A DNA stretch of 64,000 nucleotides from contig NW_025944285.1 in assembly GCF_000764305.2 (NCBI RefSeq), forward strand, positions 22,033 through 86,032, in the 5' to 3' direction. Shown piece by piece: positions 1 through 14,735 of the stretch. The position numbers and the translations under genes are program-made. The notes under the pieces were generated by a model. The model made no database searches. It saw only the letters and a program-made list of their open reading frames with translations, and was not told the origin of the DNA. The stretch comes from Hyalella azteca. Taxonomy: Eukaryota; Arthropoda; Malacostraca; Amphipoda; Hyalellidae. Positions within the stretch are counted from its first letter, which is position 1; each line of letters begins with the position of its first letter.

Positions 1-3000
1 CTCCGATGCAAACCCAGGACGAATTGGGGATAAATGCTGGGGATTTATTCGCTTTCATGTCATTCCGCATTTCGGCCGTACTGGAAATGAGGCTTTTAGA
101 TTTGATACCTCCAATCTGATTTGTGTCCGTATGAATTTTATTATCTGTTTCAAAAACTGCAATATTCTAATTATGCAGGGAATTTTAGAATATTATTACA
201 AAACCTACGAAAATTTGAACTCCATATTTTGTATAAGAGGCTAAGTTTACATTATGCTGAAGGACGTAATGCTGCTTCAAATTATGATGATGAGTACAAA
301 CAACAGAAACCTATCAAGCTTGTATTTGACTACAACAACCCGCCTGATAGTTTTTTGATACGATCAAAATTATGGCCTTCAACTTCACCAATAATTTTCT
401 AACAAGTGGACATTATCAAGATAAATTCTCGATTTTCGACCTAAATGATTTCTGCCGCGAATTAAAGTTTAAAAAGTTATTTCATTTCTTTTCAGTTATT
501 TTTTCTTCATTTCAAAAGAATGATAAGAAACTCGATTGAATCTAAATATGTTTTGTTGATTTCCTACTTTCGTGAAATCTAGTATGTGTTTAATGAATAC
601 TAAATAATAAAATTCTTTCCACAGCACCGCATAATGTTACAGTATAATTATGATTTAAATATAGTTAAGTTTTCTAGAATCGACATTTAGCAACCATTCA
701 TCGAAGCATCACTCGCAGTCTCTCAAAGCTTGCAGCTGAAGGGCTAATTAATTAAATGATAAATCACTTCCATCGGCAATGCTCAATTATAATATAAAGT
801 TATTGCAGCTTTTGATAAATAACATTAATTTGATGCACCTTATCTCATCTACTAACCAAGCGTCTAAAGTGACGATGAAAGCACCTGAAAATGCCTAGAA
901 TCACAAATAACTAGAAGAATTTTGGTTGAGCGGAACATTTTTGCTTGATGGAATTGTTCTTCACAGGGAAAATGTAACATTGTTCGTCATATTTATTACG
1001 GAGAAAGTGTGTAACGTTTCAACGGATATGCTATGCCGAAGATACCTACGATCGAGATTTTGACTTCGTTTGTTTTAGTAAAGGCATTTTTAACCGTCAG
1101 TGAGTGAAAATGAATCTTTCAGGTAGGCTAATATTATTAAAAGGTTGGACGAGTTAATTGATATTTGTAATTAAAAGTTAGCGGCATGTACGAAGAGTTT
1201 TAATTCCCTTCGTCCGTAATATAAGCTTTGACAGCAAGTAAGTTAAAGCGACGGCAACGGCGACGAAAGCAAGGGAAGAGATTCTTTTGAGATAACCGCA
1301 TTTGTGGGCGGTAATAAATTCTCCAGGAGGAAAGAGCCTTCTGGCGCCCAAGATTGGATTAAGATATTTTCTGGCTACTTAAGAACTCGGGCTGCTGGAA
1401 GTCGTAGAGCTCAACACGTTATGCTCTCGATAAGCAATTTTGGCCGTGTACCATTAGGCTAGAGATCAGGTAAACTTAATTTGCCAGGAAATCGAATATT
1501 TACGTCGTTATATGTAAAAAGAGTATTACTACAAGGCACTCAATATAAGAAACATATAGTATGTATGCACTCCTGCATGGCATAAATAGCAAATATTACC
1601 AGGCACCCAGTATAACAAAACAAATATGTATGCTTGCACGAAATTCAATTGTATTTGTAATAGCTTAAATTCAAGGTAAATATAAGTCTGGGTTTTTGAC
1701 GAAATTATGGTACAGACTACTGTAACACTTATAAGTGATCTAAATTTATTAAAAGATTTTACATTCAATGATGAAAGCCAAATTTTAAAGTTTTTGCTTG
1801 AAATCAACTCTTGTTTGAAGGCAGATACTTAAGCAACAAATAAAATTTTGCTGTTAGTTTAGAATGTTTTGCGCGAACATAAAACTTTCTCATCACGCAT
1901 GTAATGAATTAACATTGCAATGTTTCATTAATACCATAAAACAATTTTGGTGAATTTTTCCTTTCTCGAAAACATAACATCATTCAGGGACGAATTTTTT
2001 CGAGTGAAGTGATTGAGGAACATGGCAGACGCCAATGAATGATGTTTTTATCGATATTTTATAAGTCTTATGCCGCATAAAATAAATAAAATAGTAACCG
2101 AAGGCCTCTAAATTACCTACAATTGAACATTATGTCAACTACTATGCGATAGATTTAAACACAGCAGCATTACGTCAACAACTCACGAGTTTAAAACATC
2201 GACTATCATGTATCCTTCACTATTCCACTCTTCTGGGCGATTTAAGAATGCCAAACGTGTAAGATATCATCCCCATCAGCAAAATATTTCATGATAATGC
2301 TTGATAACTGCTGGGTTCCCCATGCAAAATGATACAAATTTCAAGTTAATTTCAGAATCATTTGCCATGGCTCAGGGTCGTCCCAGTAACTCGTTACACT
2401 CGTTTAAAATTTCTGCTTCAAATATCCTGCCATACAAGAATGGAAAGTTTGGCCATTACGTTGTCCAGGGCAGCAACCAAATGGGACAAGCGCAAATAGA
2501 GCGCGCAAAAAGTGACTACAACGACCATCTGCCGAGCCTTTTGCTTCCTAAGCGAACTCTTGTGAATATTTTCATAAAAGTCAAGATCGATGCACTTACT
2601 GAAGTATTTAGATTGACAGTAAACCGTTAGTGAATATTGTTATCGTGCTATATGTTTAATCTCTCCACATTTTTTCTTACAAATAATGTTCAAAATTAGT
2701 TAATTTACACAAATTTTCACTGAACCTTTAACCACGATCTCTCATCCATCGCCTTATGATTACCCAGAATAAGAGAAATGTATTAAATTTACGTAAATAC
2801 ATTTTGAGACCTTATCGCACAATTTTCTTACCAGATTAGTTACTATTGAAATGATGCATGTATTAATTGCACACAGCACTTACAGCTAATCAAATTTTTA
2901 GCCCGTGTTGATAATTTTTATCGCCGTTTAAACCGATAATGATTCGCTGATTGTTTAGTGAAGTGGGGAATTTCAGAAAGGATTATGAATAAATTCTGAC

Positions 3001-5126
3001 TCAATTTCCGAATCGTATAATTTCAATTATCATATAAATGAAATTCACAAAAGGAATGAAAGAGATCGTGAGGAGAATGAAATGTGATTCATCGGTTCAT
3101 TTCAACTTTATTTGAAATTTGCGTTGTTAACTACATTTAATCAATCATGTGCGGGTGAACACACGCGTGTAGTGCCAGCCTGATGCACATATATCGGTGG
3201 CAGATCCTTTGTATTTAGATCAAATGTTTTGCCTTACTAACATGACGAAATCTTCCATAATTTCCTTATTCTACCATTACTACGAACCATTAACAAATAA
3301 GAGGCACGAATAATACACTGTGTTTGTTTTCGGGGGTATATTTATTTATGTAACTAAAAAGTACTAAAATATGGAATTGTGGTTGAAAGCTTCTTCACCT
3401 CTGCAGCATTTGAATTATAGGCTCTACGAGCAATTTTATTCGTATAAATGCTGCTTAGCTATGGGGTGCACTGTACAGAAGCTTCCGATTTTTTCACTCC
3501 ATTTTGGCATCGGTAACTAATTTGAAAATAGTGGAGGGTACGAAATCACACATCGTACAGCCGAGTAAACGACCAATGAGATTCTTCATTGGAACATTAC
3601 AACGTTGCGCACTCATGGTGCTATGTTACTGCGTTTCATAGCCTACATGAGAGTACCATTCTTTTGGTCTACGGAATTGTAGCTACAAATTTCAATATCC
3701 TTGCGAATGAGAAGATACTATTGTTGATCCATTCAAGATCATTTTCTCTAAGGGTATATATTCAAGCGCATTTGATGAAAACTTTCCCTCCTGTTTCATT
3801 GATCAATCATATTCAATGTTCAATTTGTCATAATAATACTAGAAACTTAAAAACAGAAATTAGATCGCGGTGCCATGCAATAATGCTCCCAACGTCGAAG
3901 TGGTTCAGAAACATGGGAATCTCATAACCGGCTCATAAGGAACATTATACATTATATATCCTCTCACTCTTTCAAATAAGACCAAATATGTTGAGTTGAC
4001 GGTCAATCAAATAACTGATAGTTATGATTGTATAGCACACTAACTGCTGCTTCACACCTGTTGGCACAAGCTATAATCTCTCAGATAATTATATAATATT
4101 GAATATTATGGGTTTAAAACCATTTGAATATATATATTATACTACTAGTTCAACCAAGGTCAGGATGTCTTGATGCAATCCCTCACCGATCATGCAATCC
4201 GTTATTTTTCAATAATTTCATAAAGCCAGCCTTAACACTCAATCTTTTGCACAACTATTTTATAGGTATTTTATCCAAGAGTTTCTATTCGTTAGTAACT
4301 GTTTGTTTAACAGAAATCGTCCAGTAAAGTACAAAATGCGCAGCAATTATTCAAAAGGCTAGAAGCCTACCTTTTAAAAATTTGATTTCTCAAATATATA
4401 TGTATGCTATAGCACATAAAGCAAATTACTATTAGCGGCAAGGGTTAATATATTTTTAAGCCGATTTAAATTAAATGAAGCAGGTTCAGAAATTACTGGA
4501 CAGATGAGTGTGAAATCAATAATTTTCAATTAGCCGTTAGATGAAAAGTTAGGGATTCCGTGAGATTAAGACGATGAAATCAATAATTTAGTAACCTGAA
4601 TTTTGTTTCCTGCTGCTATAGAAGCTGTAACACCCATCAAGTGTTGCACGCAACCCAGTATTTACAACACACTGTAAATGACAACCATGAATCGCGCACG
4701 TTAATTATGTGGTGATTGCAGATAACAAGTAGCAGAGGTTCCTCGCAGTACCCACACTAGCGCTAAATCTGCCAGCTCTGTAAAATTCTACGCACCAGTA
4801 ATGTCTTTTTCCCAAGATTATTCAGAAAAGAAAGTAATTTCTGTAATAGCTCTGCGGAGGTACATTAGTTTACATGCGTTGCTCGCATAGTCTGCTAGCA
4901 GTTTATTTTATAATTAGTAAGGATGAGAGACGACATGGAGTTTTCTTACAAGCTGAGCAAAGCTTAGCAAGAATACACGTTCAAGTCTCAACCGAACTAA
5001 GCTACCTGGTGAAAATTTGGTTACATTATCAAAGACTGATATGGCATATGAATCCATATATGTTGCAGTTTATCGTGATGAAACAAATTTATCCAAGTGA
5101 ATGATCTTGCCGAAAAATTTGCGCCT
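1..5126. other. AT-rich stretch without a recognisable gene
   Basis: I see no open frame with recognisable protein motifs, no splice-consistent exon series and no clear repeat array. The longest open frames are about 110 codons of AT-driven composition. Distal intronic or intergenic DNA is most likely. Confidence 0.5.
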
Positions 5127-5191
5127 TCTGGGTTATATCGAGTAGTTTTAAATAACTGAAAATTATTTTAAACTACTTGATATAACCCAGA
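5127..5191. repeat. Long near-perfect hairpin
   Basis: Two 29-base arms pair at 27 of 29 positions around a 7-base loop (CTGAAAA). The arms begin TCTGGGTTATATC and end GATATAACCCAGA. The size is compatible with a microRNA-like precursor or a tiny foldback element. No target-site duplication or flanking element was recognised, so its nature is open. Confidence 0.6.
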
Positions 5192-8100
5192 TGCGATTTC
5201 TGTGGTATTCAGCGCTATTGCAAAAAGTCTGTACAAGCGCGACCCACTAGCAACAAAAAGAATGGAGGTTTCTATAATAAATGCGGTAAAATGTTATATA
5301 TGACGTTTGGTTTTGTACATTTTTATTTCCGTTTACTCGAATAAAATTATAAAAAATATTCGCATACGAAATTTATTTATGTGAAAGAATCAAATATTTT
5401 AGATTTATTACGTTGTCATTAGAAAATAGAGTTTTGGAATCAATGGGACACGAGAAACATCAATTTGAATTTTTGTTAATAATCCATTAATGTATGCAAT
5501 AGGTTCAACGTTGTTGCGAAGAACATACGTCTGCAGATCATTCCCTGTTTGTAATAAAATAGTGGCAGCAATAATTGAAAAATGATTTTGTTGGTGTCGA
5601 AGAGGTTTGGCGTGTTTAGGAATTGGCCGTCAATAATAGATCGCGATAAGCGCTATTATCCTTGTCATACCGCGGTGATGGAGCTGGTACAGATTTATCG
5701 TAGGTGATTATTTTTTATTAATGGAATGAATATTAAGTTTCGATGGTTTACCCGAAAAATTGAACTATCAAAAACATTAAATTTAATTGTAAAAATACAA
5801 CGGACCAGTTTTGTCTAGTTTAATATTTATCTCGCACAAAATATTATCCCACAGAATTCTATTACCTGTACAAAATTCTTACATGTGTGGCAAATTAATA
5901 ATTTTAGGGACTAATGGAGTATGAAATCACACTGCAAAATAGTTTCATGCTCCAAAATATTACAAGATTTCTTAAGAACCGCCCTGGATGTCTTCGATCT
6001 CGATCTTAACCGAAAAGCAAGTCAATCACTGAGCGAGGGTCACATGATAGACTAACGAATCTTGCCTGACTTTAGGCTCGTCAATAATAATAATAACAGC
6101 AAACACAATAAATAATAATAATAAATTTCGATAATTGTTTGTAGGTTGTCACACAATTTCTGTCCTATTTTGGGTAGGCCGATTCACCAATCACTCTCAT
6201 TGACCCATCACTTAATTTGGGCTAAAATAAGTTGCATATATAGAACAAACTAGCCTAAATATTCAGTGTAAACTTTCCAAACTGGTTATATTGCTACTTC
6301 TAATTTCTAAAGGTCTTGATGGTTGCACTTTGATCTGAAATGCCGTTGAAATTTAGTAACATTTACTTCAGGAAATTGTCGATGATAACCTGATGCAAGA
6401 GATCAACCGTCGAGACGGTGATTTAAAGACAGAAATGTCATCGAGAGAGATCGAGAGCTGTCCGTTCGTGTCGCTAGAGAGAATTTGGAATATTGCGTGT
6501 TATAGATGAAGTTGAACTGAGATAATTTATGGAGACTGCGATGTCAAGCCCATCTTTATTGAAACCATACATCAAAAAGAGCTTGCTTTATTGAGGGGCT
6601 TGGGCCAGGTTTAGATGAACGGAAATTCGTACAGTAAATGATTTTATTTCAGTCCGAAAACTTACAGATACTAATGTAGAGATAAGAGCAGTGTTAATTG
6701 TGTAATGGTAATTCTTGTCATTTATGTATTCTTTTTTCCTAAAAATTTAGGCGTATAACATCAAAACTTTTGTAATGATTTTATCATTCATATTTACTAG
6801 TAAGTTTGTTTTTAGATATATTTTCCCTAATTATAACGACTAATATTTATTTGATCCTATAAATACGAAAAACATTATCAAGTGAATTCTTCAATTTCAA
6901 ACATTAACTGTAAAGTTCTACTGCTAGTGACTTTTGTTCATAATATAAACTCTTGCGCAATGAAACAGTAAGCTTGCATTTCCGGACGTTGAATGAGTAA
7001 CTGTTCTATCGAAACCCTTCAAAAAATAGTTGGATGGTTTTTAGTTGATTGACATTTTGTTCTGTTTTACTCGTGCGCAATAGCGCAAATGAAGGAACTT
7101 GTAAATGTTTGAAAAAAAAACTTTAAAATAAACTGGACAACAAATTTTTTGGATCATAAAACATTTGTGAAAAGAAATGTGAAAAGAAAAGACATCAAAA
7201 GAAACTCTGTGACAAAATGAAAATTTCTGTAAGTTATTAAATATATGACAGAATCAATTTTTATAGATGGACATTTAGAGTGGCTTTATACTGCGATTGA
7301 AAATACCTTTAATAACCCGACTTAATTTAGGTAGTTTATTCTAACAGCAGGAAAAGCAGTACTTGAGTACAGAGCGGCATGAGGCACGTATGAAGCTCTC
7401 CAATACGTCGTCAATACCTGACTATAGTTTAGGTAAAGTATCCTGGAACACATACCGTGAAATAATAATATTACTACATCACGTATTTCATGATTACCTG
7501 TAGGTTCCTGAACGCGGCCCAAACTTATGTCGGAGCATGATAAGTTATAATTAAAATTTAATGACTAGAAATTTATGTATTGGAAGAAATATTCCAGGTG
7601 TTCAAATAAATATCACATATAAGTACATTTACTGCGGCTTCCAGCAAAGACAAAACAACCCGTGGTTGAAAAATTGTATAAATTTCAATTCGTCTAGGCA
7701 ATGAAACGCATGCATTAAATGTCACGCATGCAGGAGATTAGAACGATATCCAACAATTTTGTTTTTGAATAATAAAATTTGCTACGTTTCATTTTTGCTG
7801 CCATGTTATAGTAGGGAGATTGTTAGGTGTTTTTTCGTTAATTGAAGAGCGAATATTAATTTCATCTGCGTGTAAAATTGGAAAATTTTCAAACCCTATA
7901 AGAGTATTCGAATCCTTAGACGATTCATATCAACCGTCTAATGTTTGGGGCAAAAATTCCATCAATAAATTGCGTCATTTCAAGAGTATTATGCCTGAAA
8001 AGCACACTATGCCCAAGGAAATAAGTGTTTTTTATTCATGTTGATTACACATGAAGAATTGTTCCAGCTGCAGCTGGGGGTGGCTGCGATGCTGTAACCT

Positions 8101-9986
8101 CGAATAAGATGAATTTAAATGAATGTTATGTATTCTCAAAAAGTTCTCATTCAATTTGTGGATAATAATTCTGCATTAGTGTTTTAAAAGATGAGGGATG
8201 TACCTAGCTGGTAATTTGTTCCAATGGTACGATAGTATTTCATACAATGATCGAAGAAGTCGCCGAGTGGTCGAAATCAGCAAGATTTGATCAGTGCGTT
8301 GTAGGTCCCCTTACAATGTTGAAATGATCAATAATAGAAGAAGAGATTTCAACAGGATTGATGGAGAGATTGATTTACCGACAAATTTTCAAGTGTCATA
8401 TATTGTTGAATACTCGTAACGAACAATCAAGCAGGAAGACCTAGGGACTTAATCGCATATTGCCCGGAGCTGTCAAATTTGAATAATGATTTGAGCTATT
8501 TTTAATGTTTCACCGATTGAAATGGAAAAATTCGCCGCGAACCACAACATCGTGCATGTATATAAATATTAATTCCAAGAATCTCAGAAATGGCAATCCA
8601 AAATTTTCGAACCGGACGATCATAAATCTTTATATATATATTTTTGTAAAACTAATTTCAAAACTCTCTTCTGATTATCGCCTGATCGAAACGCTTCCAC
8701 TCCTTTGTTTCGTGTGCATCTCTATACGTACGATGCGATACATATTGCAGAAGCATGCGCTTTACATTCGAACGCTTAAAACTCGAGAAAAAAGGAACTT
8801 CTTCGGTCGAAGAGAATATTTTCAAAGCTTAAAAGTCAATTAGTCTAAATTTGTTTTAAAGAAAAATTTTTGCGCAAAACCAGAATTCATTGGAATTCTA
8901 ATATGAAGTTCCTTTTCTTTTAAAGTGACAGCATTTTCATAGAGAGTAGCAGTTTTAACGATGATTAATCTAGTATTGATGGTGCACTTATGTTATCGCC
9001 ATGCTGTTATCAGTTTAATGTTTCTAATTGAATTATATTCTGATTTGTATAGCCTAGTAAGCTAATTAGCTAATGCACATGCTCTAACTGGGAACTTCTA
9101 AAGCTGTGTTCCACCACATGGTGAAACATGGCGTTCTCATTTTCTCTTGTTGTGATCTCCTAGGTTGATCTAATACAATTTTCGGTAATATTTTTGATCA
9201 CTCACCATCATGTAACATTTAAGTTTCAACTGCACCCAGTTTTTCCCTAATTAGTTGATACAATTTTGTCTTTTCGCACAGGATAAAGAATAAATCGTTT
9301 TTTAAGTGGAAGCCGTAACAATGGATGAAAAATACCTTTTATATTGATATGCATTGTTCTTATGTTTCCAAAACTCAGCGGGTTGTATTAACATGCGTAT
9401 GTGTGAAATATATATTCAAGTTAACCCTCCTTACAGTCCCGTAACAGTTTGAAAGAAGAGAAATTTTCAAACGTAATTTTACGTACAATATACGACCTTA
9501 CACTCGAGGGTTAGTAAATTTAAAATGAAGTAATTTCTAAAGAAGCTGGTCTCGTGTGGTTCAAATGCAAATCGTTATCATATTATCCTTTGAATCGTAA
9601 AACCGTCTAAAAAAGTAAAATGTATGAACTAAAAATTATGAAGGACCTCGAAAGCGTTTACGTAGTACTTGAAAGGTCCTCGCGCAACTCGTGGTCCCAT
9701 ATAGGTTGAGAACCACAAACGGTCATTAATTTTAATGTATGACGCCTCACTTGTTTTAAATGTGAGAAGCGATGCTCCTAACGCCTATGCAAGTAGATGA
9801 AATGTTTAATAAGGAGGGAAAGATGAACTTTAGAAGTTGTTCAAAAATATTTAACTTTTGAAACCATGATGTGAAGAAATAAAAAAGGTAGGTATATTTT
9901 CACATTTGATATTATTATTTTAGCAGTGTGACTTAAAAGATTTACACTCCATGAAAAGTGAGATACTTTTCATATCTTTAAAGTTT
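5192..9986. other. AT-rich stretch without a recognisable gene
   Basis: There are only short AT-driven open frames plus short AAT and TA simple repeats (near 6087-6125 and 8632-8645). Nothing is supported as a gene. Confidence 0.5.
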
Positions 9987-10076
9987 TTAATTTAAGATTC
10001 CCCACAGATCTCTCGTAAAAAGAAAGCAGAGATTAAACATGCAAAATAAGCAGACAATGAAGCTACTTGAGTTCAT

Positions 10077-10271
10077 ACAATTGATCTGCTGCCTGACCCG
10101 ACGCTGCATTACACGAGCCTGAGACGTGTTATACAGACGATGGGGCGGCCGCGTCATGGCCCAATTACGGAAGTTCCCCCAGAAAATCTCTTTGGTTAAC
10201 TCTTCCTGCACCGCAATGGACTTCATAATGGGTGGTGGCTGCAGCCTCATCACACCAGCAAGTTTTACCAA
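10077..10271 (-). CDS. Candidate coding exon, unrecognised
   Basis: A GC-richer patch in AT-rich surroundings reads openly on the minus strand, with a balanced, helix-like peptide (motifs such as MKSIAVQEELTKEIFWGNF and RRVRQQINCMNSS). A possible donor (A|GTAGCT) lies near 10077 and a possible acceptor just upstream of 10271. No domain is recognised and no partner exon was found. It could equally be a chance open frame, so the boundaries are only approximate. Confidence 0.25.
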
Positions 10272-12147
10272 ATGTTGCTGCCGTTGGCACTTTTTAATTA
10301 CCTAACTCACTCTTGTGCAATCTTCGTGGAAAAAGTTTTATGTTCGGTTTTATTCCCTCACACCTGAACTGAAGGTCTTATTCATGAATCTTGCCTAGAA
10401 TTTAGTGATGGCCATCGAAATTAGTATTCGAGTTTTCTTGTTTACATTTTCTTGTAAATTGGCGTTCATCATCATCCCTTTCGCGCGTGACCGATACTGA
10501 GAAAATGATGAGGAATTTATTATGGCGTGCTCCGATCGAGAATGACAGAAAAAAATGTACGGGGAATTTAGAGATTCTTATCGAACTATTTTGAAATGAC
10601 GTAATTACTCTCGATATTTTATCTGGATCTCTTTCAGCGGGGCAAAATGATGCTCACGTAGAATTATCCCTATATAGAATCGAACAAGAAAAGCGTGAAT
10701 TTACGGAAAAAATATGATTCTTTGCATATTGCTGATCGAGATAGATTACGAATAAACTATTTATGTCGATGAATCATTTAAATTCTTTGCTTTGTTCTTA
10801 GCATTTCTTATGAAATTTATAAATCTTTAATTCTTCAAAACAATCGCCAATTCATCTTAAAATTATAAACGAAAGGCAGGGACTTTTCAAAAAGCACAGC
10901 TGTGTCATTCACAGAGGAAATCGACATTTATTTAAAGGCCTAAAACAGGTGAAGCTGCTACCTTATCATTGCTAGGTCCACAAAAAGATCGGATTTAAGC
11001 GTTACATTGATGCTGCTTTTTATTTAGAACGATTCTTATCTACACTGTTCAGGACATCAGCATAAAATGAAGGCGAACTAATTCATACTTCATCGACTAT
11101 TATCAAGGCGTTCCATTTATGTTCCCTTCACCATGTCATGATTAATATTTACAAAATACACAACTACTTGGGACTCGCGCGTCCTTAGAACTAATATTGT
11201 AAATTTCGTTCGCAGTTGATCACGTGGACTCACCCCTTTGCGTAGCAATGTTAGGGTAAATAAAATGTTCCTGTTAGGGTAAATCCAGTTCCTGATGAGT
11301 AACATTCCGTGGAGTTAAATTCTGATTTATAAATTGAAATTAATTTTTTATGGGTCCGCCAATTCGGGTTTTTTGCTTTTCAGACTCAATATAATTTCTG
11401 AATATTATCACCGATCTGGCCCTAGTTCCAATAGTAAGGCTTCATGCACAATTGACAGTAGCAGTTGAAGCCATTATTTGGATTCGAAATTTATCTAAAT
11501 TGGACTACAGTTCCATTCCTCGAAGCTATCAAGTTAGTGGAAATAGTTGAATACCTAATAATAGTCTATAATCTCTAAAATCCTGATACTCTTAGATAAA
11601 TATAAATTCAGATTGCTGATCATAATATATAATGCAAAAAATATATATTGCATTAAATTGTTAAAAATTGCAGTCAGTGCGAAGGATAAAAATAATTTTA
11701 GACTCACCATGACTAAGAAACATTTGCAGAATGAGTTTAATTGAACATTGTTAGCTTCACATAATTAATTAGAATATTACTAACCAATAAAAAATTAAGC
11801 GTTATAAATAAGAAATAAAGTTTTCCTTAGTTGTAGAAGCATTGATTTAACTAATTAAGAGCCTCTTTAAATATAAGCCATGCAATTGTAGTGATATGAT
11901 TTCAAAGAGGAACGATTATTAAAAATAATTATATGTTCAATTATGATAAGTTCATGAAATAATGATAAGTGCAAATTCATAGAAACACGAAATCAACAAT
12001 GAATTTAATTATTTATGTGAACTAAATATTGAAAAAGGAAACGGTACTTTCAACTTCTCGTCAACGACTGTCGTGAAATACTATTGTGAAAAGAAGAAAA
12101 ATAGAAGAGGCACTGCAGACGTTATATAAATAGGAGATAGAGATCAT
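10272..12147. other. AT-rich stretch without a recognisable gene
   Basis: No exon series, known repeat family or RNA gene is visible here. Confidence 0.5.
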
Positions 12148-12190
12148 GAGAGATAATGGAGAGATAATAGAGAGATAATGGAGAGAGCGA
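12148..12190. repeat. 11-bp GAGAGATAAT tandem repeat
   Basis: Three tandem copies of an 11-base GAGAGATAAT-type unit grade into a GA-rich tract. It is a small microsatellite-like array. Confidence 0.7.
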
Positions 12191-13447
12191 GGGTTGATGT
12201 GCTCAAGTAATCGTGTTTGACACCAAGAGTGATTGCGAGCAGCCTGAGGCCGCTGCCCCCTCATCTATCGGGTCTTTGATGTTCACAGAAGCCTGGTATT
12301 AGATCCCTTCTTGCCAGAGCCAAGTTCACTGCTTCAAATACCGCTCATACGCTAACTCTGACATAAGATGCTGCTCTAAGGCAGTCATCTTATTGAGGGC
12401 AATATATTGACTATATGGCAATATATTGACTCAAGTGCAAGAAATAAGAAAAATAGGATAATTTCAAAAACGGGATTCGTAGGACTCTCGACATCCTTTC
12501 AACAAAAGTCATCGTTCTATTTCAATAGGGATGAAATCGCGTTCGTTCAAGACATTCAATGAAGGTTTTTATACATAGCCAGGTGCTACATACTTTATTC
12601 GGAAGAGAACAAATGGCTTTAAATTTGTTGGAGGTAAATCAAAGTACATTAGACAGGTCTCTTCTTGAGTCTAATCGATCACTCAGTTCAATATTTGGAG
12701 AGTCACCCATGCTGGAAAAAGTCACGAAGAAGCCAAAATTTTAACCAATTTTTTTACTTTCTCGCAGTATTAAAGCTTTAACATCGTCTCATAAGACTGA
12801 TTATATATTTTTTGGTCCCAAAACGGCGATGCATGACATTCGGTGACGCCTCGAAGTCATAAGGCTGCGCCCATGCATTACTTAATCACAGGGAGAGCCT
12901 TACAACTCATAGCCTCTTAATCGTTCTCTTTATGATCTTATGCGACCCGTCTTTACAGCTCCATAATTCGGCACGCCCTAGCATTAAAACTGCCACAACA
13001 CTGCGCCATCAACTGATTGGCAAGAACAGAAGCTCTATCAAATAAACTTCTGACACAAGTTTTGCAGCAGATTTGTTTACATCGAGACAACAAAATGGTC
13101 AAACTTGGAACATTTTGTAAGATGAGGAGCAGTTGAGGAATTCGATTGTTTAAATGGTTCTAGGAGGTTTATTGAAGAAGAACATGCAAACTTGTGTTAA
13201 ATGATGAGATGTCAAACAAAGTTCCATTGTATGCACTACCAACACATTTGAAACCCTCAGTACAATAATTATTTTAACGAATAAAAGCATAAAGGTTGAT
13301 AATTGGACAAAGCATTGCAATAATCTATTTTCATAGTATACTCAAAAACATGCAGGTCTATAGTCCTGGTTATGAAACTCTTCCGTTTGTCACATAAATT
13401 TCTTGAATTCTTGATTCTATTTCAAATAAGCTGATCGAATGTACAGG
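12191..13447. other. Stretch without a recognisable gene
   Basis: A slightly GC-richer patch lies near 12820-13000, but it has no convincing open frame or element ends. Confidence 0.45.
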
Positions 13448-14735
13448 TAGGGTAACATGGGGCAGCGAGCCCACTGCGGGTCACGGGCCCATAGCGGGTT
13501 TCTCGCTAAGTATGGCAGATTTTGGTCCGTGTTCTCTACCGCCTGTCGACAGTTTCACTGGGATGAAGTGTACGGATTTACGTTTTGCTAAGTGTTTGCG
13601 TTATTAAGTTCTTTGCGAATAACTGTTTTAGTCCAGATAAAAATTTTTTTGCAGCTAAAGAAAGTTTTTTTCGATTATTATAGATGAAGCTTTTGAAATT
13701 ACTGTGAATTATTTTTTCAAAGTAATATTTATAGGGATAATTTTGAGACCAAGTTTAGACTATTAGCTTTTAAAATAAAATGTTGACACGATATAAATTG
13801 AAATGATACCTATTGGGGGCAACGGGCCCACGCGTGTCACGGGGCAAAGCGCCCATGGTGAAGTCTTGTGTTATACATCATTAGATTTGGCTCAATGACC
13901 ATTTCAAACTATGACTAGCTTTTTAAATTACAAATTACACTTCATATTGCATGATTTTTTTATTTGCCGCCTCAAGTCAGCAGGTTTACTTTGTAGTTAT
14001 GCGTATTTATGACCACTTATCGAGTTATTGACTCTTGCCTTGCCAAAAGTTGATTTCAGTCAACACCAATGAGCCAAAAGTTGATGAGAGTCTTTATGGT
14101 GTTGGCTGAAATCACGATTAGGTACGAATTCTCTGCACATAATATCTGGATTATGGACGAAACTGGAACGAAGTTTTTTCTGATCAACTAAATATATTTT
14201 TTCTAGTCAAGGATACATTTTTTTATGTCAAGGACGAATTTTTTATCGCAAGGATATATTTTCAAGTCAAGGATATATATTTTTATGTCAATTAAATATT
14301 TTTCTTCACGTCAGTGATAGATTTTTTAAGCCAAGAGTATATTTTTTTCAAGTTAAGTATATGATTTTTTGAGTTGTTAATGAATGAGTGAATGTCATAT
14401 TTTTTATTGCATTTTCTTATTTTTAACTGTACAGTGTTGTTTTATCATTTTTAAACGAAAAATATGCAATTGTGGTAAAGGGATCAAGGGTGGGCGCCTT
14501 GCCCCAAGCCCATGGGCCCATTGCCCCAGGAGTGGGGCATTGGGCCCATTTTGACACTTTTTACAAAACAGTGTTTCATTAAAAATTGAATGAACATATA
14601 GGCGTCTAATTCACATCATACATTCCTCATTAGTTGTACCTTTAAACAAAACAAAGAACCACCTTGTATCAATTAAAAGTTCATCAAAAATTTAGTTTAA
14701 AAAAAGGGGGGGGCGCGCTGCCCCATGTTGCCCTA
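13448..14735. mobile_element. Non-autonomous TIR element, TA target duplication
   Basis: The element runs from 13450 to 14733 and is flanked on both sides by TA. Its 23-base terminal inverted repeats match at 21 positions (left end GGGTAACATGGGGCAGCG). The interior has GC-rich GGGCCCA-type patches, an inner inverted repeat (14052-14115) and a decayed array of about 30 bases with GTCAAGGATA-like units (14205-14360). No transposase frame is visible. The TA flank and ends are typical of miniature inverted-repeat elements mobilised by Tc1/mariner-type enzymes; the superfamily is inferred. Confidence 0.8.
14205..14360. repeat. Decayed tandem repeat of about 30 bp
   Basis: Successive AGTCAAGGATA-to-poly-T units with many differences lie inside the 13.4-14.7 kb inverted-repeat element. 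Confidence 0.5.
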
